Assembly: GCF_000321225.1 (NCBI RefSeq)
Contig: NW_004450943.1
Location: forward strand, 586,283 to 650,282
Source of the DNA: Odobenus rosmarus divergens
Taxonomy: Eukaryota > Chordata > Mammalia > Carnivora > Odobenidae
Direction: 5' to 3'
Length of the DNA stretch: 64,000 bases
How positions within the stretch are numbered: the first letter of the stretch is position 1; every line of letters starts with the position of its first letter. The notes below the pieces were generated by a model. That model was given only the letters and a program-made list of their open reading frames with translations, was not told the origin of the DNA and made no database searches. The translations under genes were made by a program, and so were the position numbers. Below, piece by piece: positions 20,481 through 32,060 of this stretch.

Positions 20481-21928
20481 CAAATCAGAGAAGAGAAAAC
20501 TTTTAAAATATATTTCAACTAAATAGAATGCCTAAGTTAGACATTATTTGCTTTCTCAATACCTATTCCCTAATGATTTCTCGCTAACAAACCTCATCTT
20601 GGTTTGGCATAGCCATGTTCCCAGTCCCAAGTGAGATACTCACTTTCTTAATCTCCCTTGTTTATGGGAGGAAACATGTACCACAGTTCTGGCCAATGAA
20701 AATGAAGTTTCCTATAAGTTTTTTGACAAGCTTCTGTATTCTGATTTTTTAAAAAGAGGGAAAGGGGCTTCAGATGCTGTTGGTGCTGTTCTCTGTCCTT
20801 CTCTGCCTTCAAGATAGACTAGCTCTCTAATCTTCAGCGACCACCTTGCTACTATGAGGTAGGTAATATGCACAGAAATAAAAGTCAACTTGCTAAAACT
20901 AAGAAGGTTTGGATATGTTCCCAGTGGGATCATTTAGTAGCATAACAAATGCTAACAGCCATTCACCTCCAAATTTATTGTTAGATGAGAAGATTAAAGT
21001 TATTTTTGTTCTAGCCACTATAATGAACTTTTCTATACTTGCAATTGAACATATTTCTAATTAACAAAATTTCCATCTTAAACATAAAATAGTTTCTCCA
21101 CTATAAATATAATTGTACTTACTTTCAGAAAGTAGAAAAAATAAAGTCTATGTAATTCTGAAATACTTTTTCTACGTATGCCCAGTTCATTATAAAGAAT
21201 GAAAGAATAGCAAGAGAACAAAACAAAAAACAATCGTCCTGTTTTCATCTGATTTTCCTTGGTAATGAAAAGGAAAACTAATTTTTTTTTTTTTTTAGTT
21301 TTGCTGCCAAATGTCCAAAACTTAGTCTCTTTTAACTAAATGTGTATTGCCCATAGAGGGTGGACCGAAAAAAAAGAGTTTTCTTTGTTTCCTGACAAGC
21401 AGAGGAAATGGAGAGGAAAGAACATCAAGTCCTACTTAACTTAAAGATGGCAGAAATCACATATAACCGACTAGAGGTGTGAACTATTGATAGAAACACA
21501 GTGGAAAACTTATGATTTTCTAACCAGACACATCAGGCCAAGGACATTTAAATTCAAACATTTTCATCTCTGATTCTCCCCCAAACAACTCTCTGCTCTG
21601 CCCCCAAGACTTGCCCTAAAAATGAATTGTTGCAATTACTACTATTTCAGACTTAGGATCTTATTTGACCCTTCTCTTCATTCAGAACATTTTATTAAGT
21701 TCTTACCATTTCTCAGGCCGCATACTGACATTGAGGATACAATGTCAAAAAAGATATGAGTAATAATGTAAAACTCAGTGCTAGAGGAAAAAAAAAAATC
21801 AATGAAAATAAACTTGAAAGTTAAATAGAACATAAATCCTACTCCTAAAGACCCTAAATAGACAAAAGAAATCAATAAGTATAGATTAATATGACAAATG
21901 ATATGACAGAAGTCTGTGAGCACTACAG
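20481..21928. other. Unclassified sequence
   Basis: No gene or RNA seen. 20560-20935 ('ggtttggcatagccatgttcc', 'ctggccaatgaaaatgaagtttcc') may be an old LTR-like repeat. A T-run of about 16 lies at 21281-21297. Confidence 0.4.
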
Positions 21929-22100
21929 CAGTGGTTCTAAAGTTTTGCCTCCCATTTGAATCACGTAGAGGGTTTTAAAAAGTTCCAATGACAAAGCCAC
22001 ACTAATGAGACTCTCTAAGGCTGAGATCCAGTCATTGGCTTTTTTTCTTTCTTTTACTCTTCAGATGATTCCAATATGTACCCAAGTTTGAGGACCAGTG
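21929..22100 (+). mobile_element. MER5-type hAT (Charlie) DNA transposon
   Basis: Starts CAGTGGTTCTAAAG and ends with the inverse of CACTGGTCCTCAAA, the MER5 terminal repeats. The middle has 'catttgaatcacgtagagggttttaaaaa' and 'tcagatgattccaatatgtacccaag'. Flanks cactacag / tactagtg agree at 5 of 8, as expected for an old 8-bp hAT duplication. Confidence 0.82.
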
Positions 22101-22324
22101 TACTAGTGGCAATCCCAGCAAAATCAGGAACAAGATTAAGAGGTGTTCCAGAAACATTATTTTAAGTTAATATAAAATTTATGTCCAATGCAGTAAGACA
22201 TGAATATTTGAAATTATTTAGAACTGATATCACTGTCAACTATAAAAGCAAAGAGAAGTGATAAACTATTAAAATTAGTATGATCGATGGCTTACCTAAG
22301 TAGTCAGATATGAGAATTAGAGAA
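22101..22324. other. Unique spacer
   Basis: AT-rich, nothing recognised. Confidence 0.4.
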
Positions 22325-22965
22325 ACTGGAACTCATATATTGTTAGGAATGTAAATGGTACAGCTGGCTTTGCAAAAACAGTCTGGCAGTTCCTTAAATG
22401 GTTGAACATAGAGTTTCCATATGATCCAACAATTCCATTTACAGACATATACCCCAAAGAAATGAAAACATATGTCCACACAATAATTTATACTGAAATG
22501 TTCATAGCAGCATTGTTCATAACCAAAAAATAGAAACAACCCAAATGTCTACTAACTGATAAACTGACGAATAAAATGTGATATATTCATAAATAGAATA
22601 TTATTTAACAAAAAGGAATGAAGTACACTACTGATGTGTATTACAGCATGGACGAACTTTGAAAACATTATGCTAAGAAAAGAAGCCAGTGACAAAAGGT
22701 CGTATATTGTTTGATTCTATTTATATGTCCCACAGAGGCCAATCTATAGAAACAGAGGGTAGATTGGTGATTGCCCAGGACTGAGGACAATGTGGGGACT
22801 AGAGGGTAATGGTTAAAAGATGTGGGGTTTCTTTTTGGGTAATGAAAATCTTCTAAAATTCATTGTGGTGATGAATGCACAGCTCTATGAATACACTAAA
22901 AGCCATTGAATTGTACACTTTAAATGAGTGAATTTTATGATATATTAACTGTATCTCAATAAGCT
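22325..22965 (+). mobile_element. L1MA/L1MB 3' end
   Basis: Sense L1: 'ttgttaggaatgtaaatggtacagctgg', 'gagtttccatatgatccaacaattcc', 'ttcatagcagcattgttcata', 'gtgatatattcataaatagaatatta', then 3'UTR 'gattgcccaggactgagg', 'cattgaattgtacactttaaatgagtgaattttatgatatat'. No poly(A) or duplication is obvious. Confidence 0.9.
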
Positions 22966-23211
22966 CAAATGCAACAGCTTTCTGGTATAATGTAATAAGT
23001 AATAAGAACTAATTAAAGCTACATTTTACTTACAGTTCTTTCAACAAAGAACTTTAAACAAAAGTTTATCTGGAATATCAAAATGTAAACAAACACGGTG
23101 CTGCTTGGTTGAAGCAGGGGTGAGGATCCCAGAGTCTAGCCTACTTGTCCCTGCCCTGTCCCTTCCTCCAAAAGACTCCTAAATATGATTTAAAATACAC
23201 TGCTTTTAAGA
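22966..23211. other. Unique spacer
   Basis: No feature recognised before the target site of the next SINE. Confidence 0.4.
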
Positions 23212-23227
23212 ATATAACAGGAATCTT

Positions 23228-23424
23228 GGGGCAGCTGGGTGGCTCAGACGGTTAAGTGTCTGCCTTTGACTCAGGTCATGATTCCAGGGTCTTGGGATCA
23301 CGCTCCGAGTTGGGCTCCTTGCTCAGCTGGGAGCCTGCTTCTCCCTCTCCCTCTGCCTGCTGCTCCCCCTGCTTGTGCACTCTCTCTTTCTGTTAAATAA
23401 AATAAATAAAATCTTTTAAAAAAT
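23228..23424 (+). mobile_element. Can-SINE
   Basis: 'gggcagctgggtggctcagacggttaagtgtctgcctttg' head, CT-rich middle, AAATAAAATAAATAAAATC tail. Perfect 16-bp duplication ATATAACAGGAATCTT at 23212-23227 and 23425-23440 indicates a fairly recent insertion. Confidence 0.96.
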
Positions 23425-23440
23425 ATATAACAGGAATCTT

Positions 23441-23884
23441 TTTTATAGTAACAACAAAAAAATAAAATAATTCCCGTGTAAGAACCATATGATAAAACTG
23501 AATAATTTTACTGACAGATATAAAGGAAGGCCTGAATAACAAGCCTCTTATATTTTTACACCATTTGTTTAATAGAAATTTAATTTTGGAGAATAAATTT
23601 TCTTATATTCAAAGCTTTTGGCATTTTTTTAGCCCTAACTCTGAAATTTTAAAAGAGAAAGGGGAATACTACCTTCATTGACACAATTGCAGGAGCAATT
23701 TTGAGTAACTGGAAGTATATAACAAATATTTTCTCCTCCTCATCTTGGTTTAGCCGCTGGAAAGTCAGATCTGATATTTTTCCAAGAATACTATCATAGG
23801 CTGTGTGGAATCTTTAGATACCAAGACCCAGTTTAAGAATCTCACTTTTCTTCTATTTTTTATCCCAGTAAAAAGGGAATAGAC
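23441..23884. other. Unclassified AT-rich sequence
   Basis: No repeat or gene recognised. Confidence 0.4.
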
Positions 23885-24055
23885 TTAAAAAAGACAAATC
23901 CGGTTCAAATCCATCTTTGCCACTTCATCACTTGGTTTTTTCAACTATAAAATGTGGACCAAAACACCTGCCCCATAGAGTTATTATAAGGATTAGAAGC
24001 TATGCATGTAAAACACCTAGCACAGGATTTAGCACTTTGTGGGATTCAATAAAAA
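23885..24055 (+). mobile_element. MIR SINE, sense
   Basis: 'ggttcaaatccatctttgccacttcatcac', 'caactataaaatgtggacc', 'agagttattataaggattagaagctatgcatgtaaaacacctagcacag'. 5' part missing. Confidence 0.8.
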
Positions 24056-24354
24056 TGTGAGATTATTTTTTGCTATTCTTAGTTATAATGTGGTTATAAA
24101 AATGAACCTATTACCTGAAAAAATAATTACAATAGCCTCAGACATGCTGACTAGGAAAGTTTTGCCAATGTTCAATCAATGGAAAATATGGACTGAAAGG
24201 ATGTTTCTCCATAAGATGTGCTTCTCTATGACACGTTTCACTTGTCTCTACACTAGTTTATTTCAGATGCTTCTGAGGTCAGGGTTGGGGTTCAGAGGGA
24301 AGTATTTCAAGAACAAGTAAGTTTGGGAAATGCTTTATACAACCAGATCCACTT

Positions 24355-24461
24355 CTAACATTTTCAAGAACTGGGGTAGGTGATCAACTATTTCCTGGGA
24401 CATGGGACATTCAGTGCTAACGAGAGAAAGTCCTCGGCAAACCCGGACAATTGGCCACCCT
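24355..24461. mobile_element. Ancient DNA-transposon-like fragment
   Basis: 'tttcctgggacatgggacattcagtgctaacg', 'gtcctcggcaaacccggacaattggccacccta' resembles a common small mammalian element ending in 'ttggtcaccct'. Family and orientation not assigned. Confidence 0.4.
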
Positions 24462-25595
24462 AATTGGTGATATACCTACATATAAAGATTACAATCAAGC
24501 TGATAAACTGTTAAATAAAGTATGTTCTATTCTTCCACCCTGACAAAGATAACCTCAAATGACATGGAAGACCAGGTTCACATTCAGAAATTCTGGAATA
24601 CTGAGTGTTTACACCAGAACATGTTTGGTGAAGAGAGGCAGTTCCTAGTCTCCGGTCCCCAGTCTATACTCATTCTCATCCCACCAGGCCAAGAAACCTA
24701 TAGACACCCCAACATGTACATCCATATCCCATCCATACCCTTCTCCGCTCCAAACAGCTGCCCTTTGCCTCAGGCACACTGGTGGGAATACTACTCTCTG
24801 GAGGAAGGATCTGCAGAAGTTGCCACTCTTTCAGGTTCTAGAAGCAGGCTTGGGCCAACTGAGTGGTACATTCCAGGATCCTGATATCTGGAGCATAGCT
24901 AGAACAGGGGTGGCTGTGGGTAGGCACACACCCTTGATTCTTGGGACTTCTTACCCCTCTAAGAGGGGCCCAGTGAAATAGCCATCTTAGGACAATGCTG
25001 CAAATGGCAATATTTCCTCTGGGAGATATATAGTTTACATTAGCACATTAAATGTTTTTAGAAGTAAACATACAATACTGGTTTTCATTTTTGTTTTTGT
25101 TTTCAGCCTGAATTCCACACAGCCCAAAACCTGGATATGGGCACCAGGGTACAGAGAAAGAAAGCTCCAGGAAAATCCATCTATGTCTGGCTCAAAGAAC
25201 AAAATAAGGAATCCCTACAATTCAGAGAGAACAAGAGAAATCCATTATTCCCCTTCTTTTCTATGTTCCTTTGTGACCCCGCCACCAACCTATCTCATAG
25301 CGGCAGCAACAGTAGCAACAAGGGGAACACTGAGTAGTAAAAATTCCAAGCGTAACCTTCCTCTCCAACAGGAAGATTCCTAAAAGAGTTGAAAAACTCC
25401 CAATACATTTTTTCTCTCCCTATCATCCCAGCACTTGGCCTGAGATGTGGCACCATCATTGGAAGTGGACACCTGAGCAAGACAATAAAGCCACAACTTT
25501 TTGGCCAAAGGATCAAAAGGGAGAGGCTTGGAGAACCAGAAAGTACCAGGGAGATCATAAAGAGCTCAGAAAATTGACTCCTTAAAGTCATTTAT
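24462..25595. other. Unique sequence without a supported gene
   Basis: Contains the 120-codon open frame at 24522-24884 and overlapping frames on both strands at 25137-25591. None has a recognised domain, and the frames overlap each other, so I do not call them genes. No repeat family recognised. Confidence 0.5.
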
Positions 25596-26349
25596 AAAAT
25601 CCTGGGTTTACTCATTGATCTGACCTTGAATAGCATGCCTAGACTTTGACAACTGAATTACAGGATAAATCACCAACCAGATACCAGACTGGCCACTGGG
25701 TAGCACACACACAGAGAACAGACATGAGGAGCGCAACAAAAGCTTTGTAATTTGAACTGACGCTGGAACCATACCCATAGAAGGTAGATCTGAAGCTGTA
25801 GCCTCAACTTAACAGGGTCAACTGCCTGCTAAAACAAAATATCAACATTCTCCATATGATTTAAACAGGATGCAAAATCTCCAAACACAATATTAAAATG
25901 TCCAGGATGCAGAGAAGAACCAGGAAAATCTTAACGTACATGGAAAAAGAAAATCAAGACACCAGTGCGAAGATGGCATAAAGGTTGGAATTATCTGACC
26001 ATGACTATTTAAAAAAATGCACTAAGACTTCTACTTCTGGGAAGATGGAGTAAATGTACTTTTCCCTGCTCCCCTCACTAAGTACAGCCAAACACCCAGG
26101 ACATTATATAAAATCACCAAAAGTAGATTCCGAAAGGTGGAGAGAAGGAAAAAATTAGGTATTTTGGAACATGAGTTGGTAAGTTTCTTGGGCTTTCTTT
26201 TTCTTCATACATTTCACTGGGTATTAGAGGCCAAAAACCTGCAAATGCCAATGAGCACAAATGAAAACAAACAACAAAAGACTGCTTTTTCTAGCCAGAG
26301 GACCAGGAGCACCTACAAAAAACCTACACGTAACTTCATACTTAAACAT
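25596..26349 (+). mobile_element. Probable L1M 5' region
   Basis: 'caaaatattaaaatgtccaggatgcag'-type text at 25885-25920, and order before a clear sense ORF2 at 26.6 kb, suggest a decayed L1 5'UTR/ORF1 area. The part from 26020 on is uncertain. Confidence 0.45.
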
Positions 26350-26355
26350 GAATGA

Positions 26356-26560
26356 TTGGGGGCGTCTGGGTGGCTCAGTCGTTAAGCGTCTGCCTTTGGC
26401 TCAGGTCATGATCCCAGGGTCCTGGGATCGAGTCCTGCATCGGGCTTCCTGCTCAGCAGGAAGCCTGCTTCTCCCTCTCCCACTCCCCCTGCTTGTGTTC
26501 CCTCTCTTGCTGTGTCTCTCTCTGTCAAATAAATAATAAATAAAATCTTAAAAAAAAAAC
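26356..26560 (+). mobile_element. Can-SINE, well preserved
   Basis: Head 'gggcgtctgggtggctcagtcgttaagcgtctgcctttggctcagg', 'gggatcgagtcctgcatcgggc', then 'cccctgcttgtgttccctctc', TCAAATAAATAATAAATAAAATC tail. Short duplication GAATGA at 26350-26355 and 26561-26566. Among the least diverged copies here. Confidence 0.95.
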
Positions 26561-26589
26561 GAATGACCGAATGCTTTTCTCCCAAATCA

Positions 26590-27205
26590 GGAACAAGGAA
26601 GGCAAGGATGTCTGCTCTCACCACAGCTATTCAACATTGAATACCTAGACAGTGCAATAAAGCAAGAATAGGAAAAGAAGGACTAAAACTCCCCACTTGC
26701 AGATGACATAAATGTCTACATAGAAAGTCACCAAAAAAACTTAAAAAAAATCTAAGATCTTTAAGTGTGAGTTTATAATGGTTGCAGGATACAAAAATCA
26801 ACTGTATTTCCATATGGAACATGTGGAAACCAAAATTTAAAATATAATATCACTTATAATCACTCAAAATAAAAGGAAATCCTTAAGTGCAAACCTAACT
26901 GAATATCCACATGGCTTGTATGTTGATGAAAGATTTAAATAAATGAAGAGACAAACCCTGTTCACAGATTGGAAGATTCAACATAGTAAGGGTATCGGTT
27001 CTCCCCAAATGATATACAGTTGAAATGCAATTCCCATTAAAAAACCAGCCAGATTTTTTTGTAGATATAGATAATTCTAAAATACATATGGAAAAGAAAA
27101 GGAACTAGAAAAGCTAAAACAGTTCTGAAAAAGAAAAAGTGGAAAGAACCACTCTATCCAATTTCAAGACTTACTATAGAGTTACAGTAATCAAGATTGG
27201 TATTC
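26590..27205 (+). mobile_element. L1 ORF2 fragment (reverse transcriptase region)
   Basis: Sense ORF2 with the RT core: 'aggaacaaggaaggcaaggatgtctgctctcaccac', then 'cttgcagatgacataaatgtctacatagaaa' (the ADD catalytic motif of the polymerase remains readable as Ala-Asp-Asp), 'aaaaatcaactgtatttccatat', 'ttgaaatgcaattcccat', 'tcaagacttactatagagttacagtaatcaagattgg'. Internal deletions and stops; not functional. Confidence 0.9.
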
Positions 27206-27790
27206 GCAGAAGGAGAAACACATAGATCAATGGAATCTGCTAAGTCTATTTGCTATAACCAAAGCTGGAGAAGGTCTCTAGGGGAATCTGAGACCAAAAT
27301 AAATGATACCTTATCTCTCCCCAAATCCTTGGCAAACTCTGTACACTCTGGTCCGAGTTTCTTAACATTCCTTGTGCACCACAATTACCAGGCTTTAGGC
27401 AGGAATCTCCTGCCACTGACCTTTGTGTCCCTTAATTAGAAAATGTTTCTGAACAACTTGCTTATTCCTGGTGGTAACAGAGGAGGTTCCAGCCTTTGTG
27501 TCCATCAACCAGACCCACTTAGGGACCAGGCCAAGAGCACCGGGTCTCAATGAGGGTCTCTGGCTTAGCCTACTCCTTCTGAGCTTCCCTTATGACTGGC
27601 ATGAGACAGTGGTGATTCCCCAGGTCTTGCAGGTCCAGGTGGTAGGTGAATCTAAAGAATGCACACTGATGAAGAATGTTGCTCAGGAAATAATGACGGG
27701 AACCGTGTGAGATAGCATTGTATGTGTGTACATGTGTATGTGTGTGAGTGGTTATCTATTTGTGTGTCTTCCAATCTCAAGACACCACAT
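27206..27790. other. Unique sequence
   Basis: No gene or repeat recognised. A GT-rich run (TGTGTGTACATGTGTATGTG) is at about 27721-27745. Confidence 0.45.
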
Positions 27791-27794
27791 GCAT

Positions 27795-28280
27795 TCCTAG
27801 GCTTGTGGTTCCTTCTTCCATCTTCAAAGCCAGCATCTCAGCATTCTCCTATCTCTGACTCTGACACTGACTGTCCTGTCTCTTTCACTTGTGATTATAC
27901 AGGGTCCATCTAGACAATCAAAGACAATCTCCCCATCTCAGGGTCAGTTTATTAGCAACTTTTTTTTTTTTTAAGATTTATTTATTTAAGAGAGAGAGAG
28001 AAAGAAAGCATGCATGCGAGTGTGGGAGAAGCAGAGGGAGAGAGAGGATACTCCAGCAGACTCCCTGCCCATCGGGGAGCCCTACGCAGGGCTCCATCCC
28101 AGGAACCTGAGATCATGACCTGAGCCAAAATCAAAAGAGTCGGCCGCCCAACCAACTGAGCCACCCAGATGCCCCAGCAACTTTAATTACATTTGCAACC
28201 TAATTCTCTTGCCAATCACAAGTTCTAGGGAGTAGGGTGTGAACATATTTGAGGGGCTATTATTCTGGCTACCACACTAC
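27795..28280 (+). mobile_element. ERVL-type (MLT2B-like) LTR, 3' part, split by SINE
   Basis: 'gtggttccttcttccatcttcaaagccagcatc', 'ctctgactctgacactgactgtcctgtctctttcacttgtgatta', 'agacaatctccccatctcagggtcag', then after the SINE 'tttaattacatttgcaacctaattctcttgcc' and 'gaggggctattattctggctaccaca'. Solo remnant, no internal genes. Confidence 0.8.
27963..28175 (-). mobile_element. Can-SINE nested in LTR
   Basis: Reverse SINE from T-run/A-tail side 'aagatttatttatttaagagagag' to 'gagccacccagatgcccc'. Target AGCAACTTT at 27954-27962 and 28176-28184. Confidence 0.95.
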
Positions 28281-28423
28281 TAATGAAATTATTTCAATAA
28301 ACTGGCTTTACAGTTACCTAATACTATTTTCAAGACCTCCCAAAAATCTGTGCATTTCTCCATGTGTCCTGGGAGCTTACATTGCTTGTGGTTATATCAA
28401 CTACACTCCCCACAACTCAAAGG

Positions 28424-28609
28424 CAGTGGTTCTTAAAGTGTAGTATCCAAACCAGCAACAGCATCACCTAGGAACTTACTATCAATGTAAAAATCTCAGT
28501 CCCACCCCATATCTACAGATTCAGAAACTGGGTGTGGGACCCAGCAATCTGTGTTTTAACAAGCTCTCCAGGTGATTCTGCTGTATGCACATGTTTCTGA
28601 GATCTATTG
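28424..28609 (+). mobile_element. MER5A hAT (Charlie) DNA transposon
   Basis: CAGTGGTTCTTAAAGTG start, 'agcaacagcatcacctaggaactta', 'cagattcagaaactgggtgtgggacccagcaatctgtgttttaacaagctctccaggtgattctg' middle, decayed right end. Almost full length; no coding capacity. Confidence 0.92.
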
Positions 28610-28984
28610 GTCTAGAGACGGTTAAGTCTAAAGGCTTCTTACACTGTACCTAAAATATAACTCTAAAATATATTGCTTTCAAATCAGAATTATTTTTAAT
28701 ATCCACTGCTCGAACAAGTTCTGGTATTTGGAAACTCTATTCTATTATCCAGGAAGAAACAGAACAAAACAAAGTACACACACCACAAAGAAAACTTCAC
28801 CAAAATATTAACAGTTGTTTTTGTTGTTGTTTTTTTTTTTTTTTTCTGAGCGGTAGCATAATTAAGGGTTTTCCCCACTGGACTTTTCTGTTTCCAAATA
28901 TTTTATAATAAACATACATTATGTTAAAGTGGATAAGAAATAGATCGCAAAATGGAAGGAACAATTTGAAGTAGGAACGAAAAA
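28610..28984. other. Unique sequence with T-rich run
   Basis: No gene. (GTT)n passing into about 17 T at 28815-28846. Confidence 0.5.
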
Positions 28985-29374
28985 CACATACCAAAATCCT
29001 CTGCAGTCATTTCAATAGTCAGGCCAATCAATCAATAATAATAATTTGACAGATTCTTTCCCTTTTAGTGCCTGCTGTCTCAGCTGTTTATTTGATCACT
29101 GTGTCGTAGCCATGGTCTTAATAGGTCAGTATAGAGCAGAACAAACCATTGTAGAAGAGTAGAAACATCTAGAGATCCTCAGAGGAAGAAGCCCGTACCT
29201 CCCCGATGCGCCCAGTCTTAGATGAGGCTGCCAAGGCACCCACATCATCACCTTTTCTCAGGACTCTGATAAGCTCTGGACCAACAAACGCCCCAGGGTC
29301 CTGCTCACAGTCCAGCAACACGCTGCACCCCCACCCGATTTTTTTTTCCAAAGCAGACAATGTGGTATTGTGAT
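28985..29374. other. Repeat-free sequence, left shoulder of putative regulatory block
   Basis: No interspersed repeat over this span. Text such as 'aatcaatcaataataataatttgacag' and 'tgtttatttgatcactgtg' is AT-rich and motif-like. A 63-codon open frame on the minus strand (29169-29360) has no recognised homology and I do not call it a gene. Confidence 0.4.
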
Positions 29375-30350
29375 TAGATATAAACTGAAAGTGTATTTTC
29401 TGCCCTTCAGTAATTACACTGCCTTATGGTAGCATTATTCAGCGTGAAGCCTTATTATGCTGCAGAATGAAATTCTGTATAATTTTCTTCTCCTCCAGTG
29501 CACAAATGGAAATCATATTTTGGTCTGAGTTGGGAAGAAAGGCTCAGTTATCACTTGTGAGCGTGGTGTTATTTTCCCCAGAATTAAAAAATCCATCTGG
29601 GTGTCCGACCTCGCTCACCCCGCTGCCTCTCCATTCAGCCTTTTGTATGCAGATGAACCTTATCAATTTCCACCGCCTCAAAAGCCCGCACCCAGCTTGG
29701 TGCCTCCCCCTGGTCCGCGCGGCTTTAATGGAAATGCATGAGGCTTTTTTTTTCTTTGATGTCTATGCAATATACGCATGTGGATAAAAACCGGTGCTTT
29801 TATATAGGGGGAGGGAGAGGGGGGTTCAAATCAAAGTTAAAGTCTCTACCCTATCGCGCCTCGCTGGCGATTAGCGGAGGAGAGAAAGGAACAGCAAATC
29901 CAACACAGAAGCTGTGAAACTGGGGTTATTCAGATTATTGACTAACAAATAAAGGGGCATGGGATGTCACATTTGTATTCTAAGGGTTTTCATCCCGCCA
30001 CAGGCCTCATCAACAACTTAGTGGAGTGCTACTAAATCCCCTGTGTTAACACGTGGGCTCTGGGGGCTCCGTGTGATTAATGCATTAATTGCAACCCCCT
30101 CAGGCCTGGTGCTGGTTGTGTCAGTAATTCATTTAAGGCCAGTTGGCTCTTGAGTTATTCCACAGGCTAGTGTAAACAACTCACGAATAAGCACTCAACC
30201 GTTTACCCGGATCTGACCGTCGGTTCGCAGGCTATTAGCAGCTTCCAATGAATGATCCATCCGCCAGTGACAAAGCCTAGCCCGGGAATTGTCTGAACCC
30301 GCCAGGACTGCCGGAGGGAGGTCAGACCAGCCTGGCTTTCCACAGACGTG
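29375..30350. promoter_or_regulatory. Putative conserved non-coding element / distal enhancer
   Basis: About 1 kb without any repeat, with AT-rich motif clusters next to a short CpG-bearing part (about 15 CpG in 29600-29880). Visible motifs: TCF/LEF-like CTTTGAT (29754-29760) and ATCAAAG (29830-29836), a TATA/MEF2-like TTTATATAGG (about 29798), and a perfect 14-bp homeodomain-type palindrome ATTAATGCATTAAT (30076-30089). There is no long open frame. Function is inferred from composition only; the target gene is unknown and lies outside the window. Confidence 0.45.
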
Positions 30351-30675
30351 GAGACTCATGTGCCTCTCGGAAACGCAGCTTTGCCAGACCAGGGGTCGAC
30401 ACAGTACAAAGTAAACAGTTGTTTCGAAAACAAATGCCTGGAAAATTTAGGCATCAACCCTCCCTATTCACCCAAGAAAATCATTCAGGAAGAAGGACAA
30501 ACAAGCAAGCAAACAAAACACATTTTCTTTGGCTCTCAGTATCCCACCCACTCATTACATTTGTAAGGGACAGGGATTCTATTGACAGGGCTTTTGGATT
30601 GTGACTTAAAGATGCAATTCCGTGGGAACGTAGACTGTAGTAGAGTCCAGAGTGAAATCGCCTTCCCTAACCAGG
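30351..30675. other. Unique sequence
   Basis: Right flank of the putative regulatory block. No repeat or gene recognised. Confidence 0.4.
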
Positions 30676-30830
30676 GAGAAATGGACTGTGTTAACTTGAG
30701 CGAGCAGCTTAGCTACTGGACTCTGAAATGGAAATAGTATTCGTTCTCTTTGCCTAATGAGATTGTTGTAAGGATTTTAAATGATTAAAAAAAAAAACCT
30801 TATAAGTTTTCAGAACTTCCTAATAATGTA
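30676..30830 (+). mobile_element. Possible MIR, 3' part
   Basis: 'actctgaaatggaaatagtattcgtt', 'ctaatgagattgttgtaaggattttaaatga' resemble the sense MIR centre. Strongly diverged. Confidence 0.45.
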
Positions 30831-31389
30831 ATGTAAGTACTAATCAAGTGAAAAACTAAAGCTCTTACTGATTAATATGCTAAAATAATATATCTTTGGT
30901 TTGTAGCACTTTAAATTTCGCTAAGAGTAGTCATATATATAAGAATTTATAGAGACGAATTTCAAGCTTACAGATTTGGCAAAACAAGGATTAACCCACC
31001 TTTTTAGGTCTTAATAATCAGGGTTAAGGAAGGAAGCAGGAACCTCAGGGTTAAAATATCTACTCTGTGCTGGCCTCATCCAACCTCTGTCTGAACAGGA
31101 AAAACTGTTTCAACAACCAACAAGGAAGTCCATTTTATCTCTGGTTGTCTCTACTTTGAAAAAAGTTCTCCTCACAGGGAGCTGACATCCGTCTCCTTGG
31201 AGTCATCACTCATTCATTCTTCCTAGCTCTGCTTTTTGAGATCCCAGAAAATAAATCTCTTTCTCCAAGTCAGGGGAACACTTGACCCCACAAACGAGAG
31301 AATCATAAAATCCTAAAGAGGGTTCTGGATATTAGACTCTAGATCAGTGATCAGTCAAAACCATTGTATTTCCCTCTTTTTTTCTTCTT
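30831..31389. other. Unique sequence
   Basis: AT-rich to 31010, then ordinary composition. No feature recognised. Confidence 0.4.
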
Positions 31390-31857
31390 AAAATTTAAAA
31401 GTAAACACATTTATGGGCAAAAAGGGGGAAAAAAGTTCAAACAGAATACAAAGTACAAAGTGACAAGTAAATATTCCCATCTACCGCACCCCACCCGATA
31501 TTCCATTTCCACTGTGCAAATGTAACTTCTATTAAGAGTTTCTTGAGTAGCCTTCTGTCAATTGGAGTGCAATTTACAAATTTACAAGGATGCACAAAGT
31601 TGGAAAGTATGCACATTTTTCTGCATTTTTGAACAGTATCTCGGACATCTGAACATACTCAGACGTGTAATATAACGAGATATTTACTGGAAAAGTATTT
31701 GTAATAGAATTTTGTGTCTAAATTCACGTATGAGATTGGCCAATAGCTTTCTTGCACTGTTTTGTAGGTTATGTTGTTAGGTGTGCTAGCTTCATAAAAC
31801 AGTTGAGTATCTTCTCTCAAAACTCTTTTTTCTTCCTTACATTTTGGAACAGTTTAT
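31390..31857 (-). mobile_element. Old L1M pieces
   Basis: 31390-31660 resembles an antisense L1M 3'UTR ('caaacagaatacaaagtacaaagtgacaagtaaatattccc'). 31735-31857 reads antisense ORF2 ('ttgtaggttatgttgttaggtgtgctagcttcataaaac', 'cattttggaacagttt'). Boundaries approximate. Confidence 0.6.
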
Positions 31858-32047
31858 TTATTTTATTTTTTAAGATTTTATTTATTTGACAGAGAGCAAG
31901 AGCAGGAACACAAGCAGGGGGAGTTGGAGAGGGAGAAACAGGCTTCCCACCGAGCAGGGAGCCCGATGTGGGGCCCGATCCCAGCACCCTGGGATCATGA
32001 CCTGAGTCGAAGGCAGACGCTTAACGACTGAGCCATCCAGGTGCCCC
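31858..32047 (-). mobile_element. Can-SINE
   Basis: 'aagattttatttatttgacagagag', 'cccaccgagcagggagcccgatgtggggc', 'gcttaacgactgagccatccaggtgcccc'. 13-bp duplication TGGAACARTTTAT at 31845-31857 and 32048-32060. It splits the old L1. Confidence 0.95.
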
Positions 32048-32060
32048 TGGAACAATTTAT

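Noticed and set aside
24522..24884. 120-codon open frame
   Set aside because: No recognised family, no support from neighbours or Kozak/splice signals.
26356..26440. tRNA-like sequence with A and B boxes
   Set aside because: It is the tRNA-derived head of a Can-SINE; the same applies to every other SINE in the window. No true tRNA fold with discriminator and anticodon arm.
29169..29360. 63-codon minus-strand frame that looks protein-like
   Set aside because: I recognise no family, and it is short. It lies in a segment better explained as non-coding; a BLASTP search would decide.
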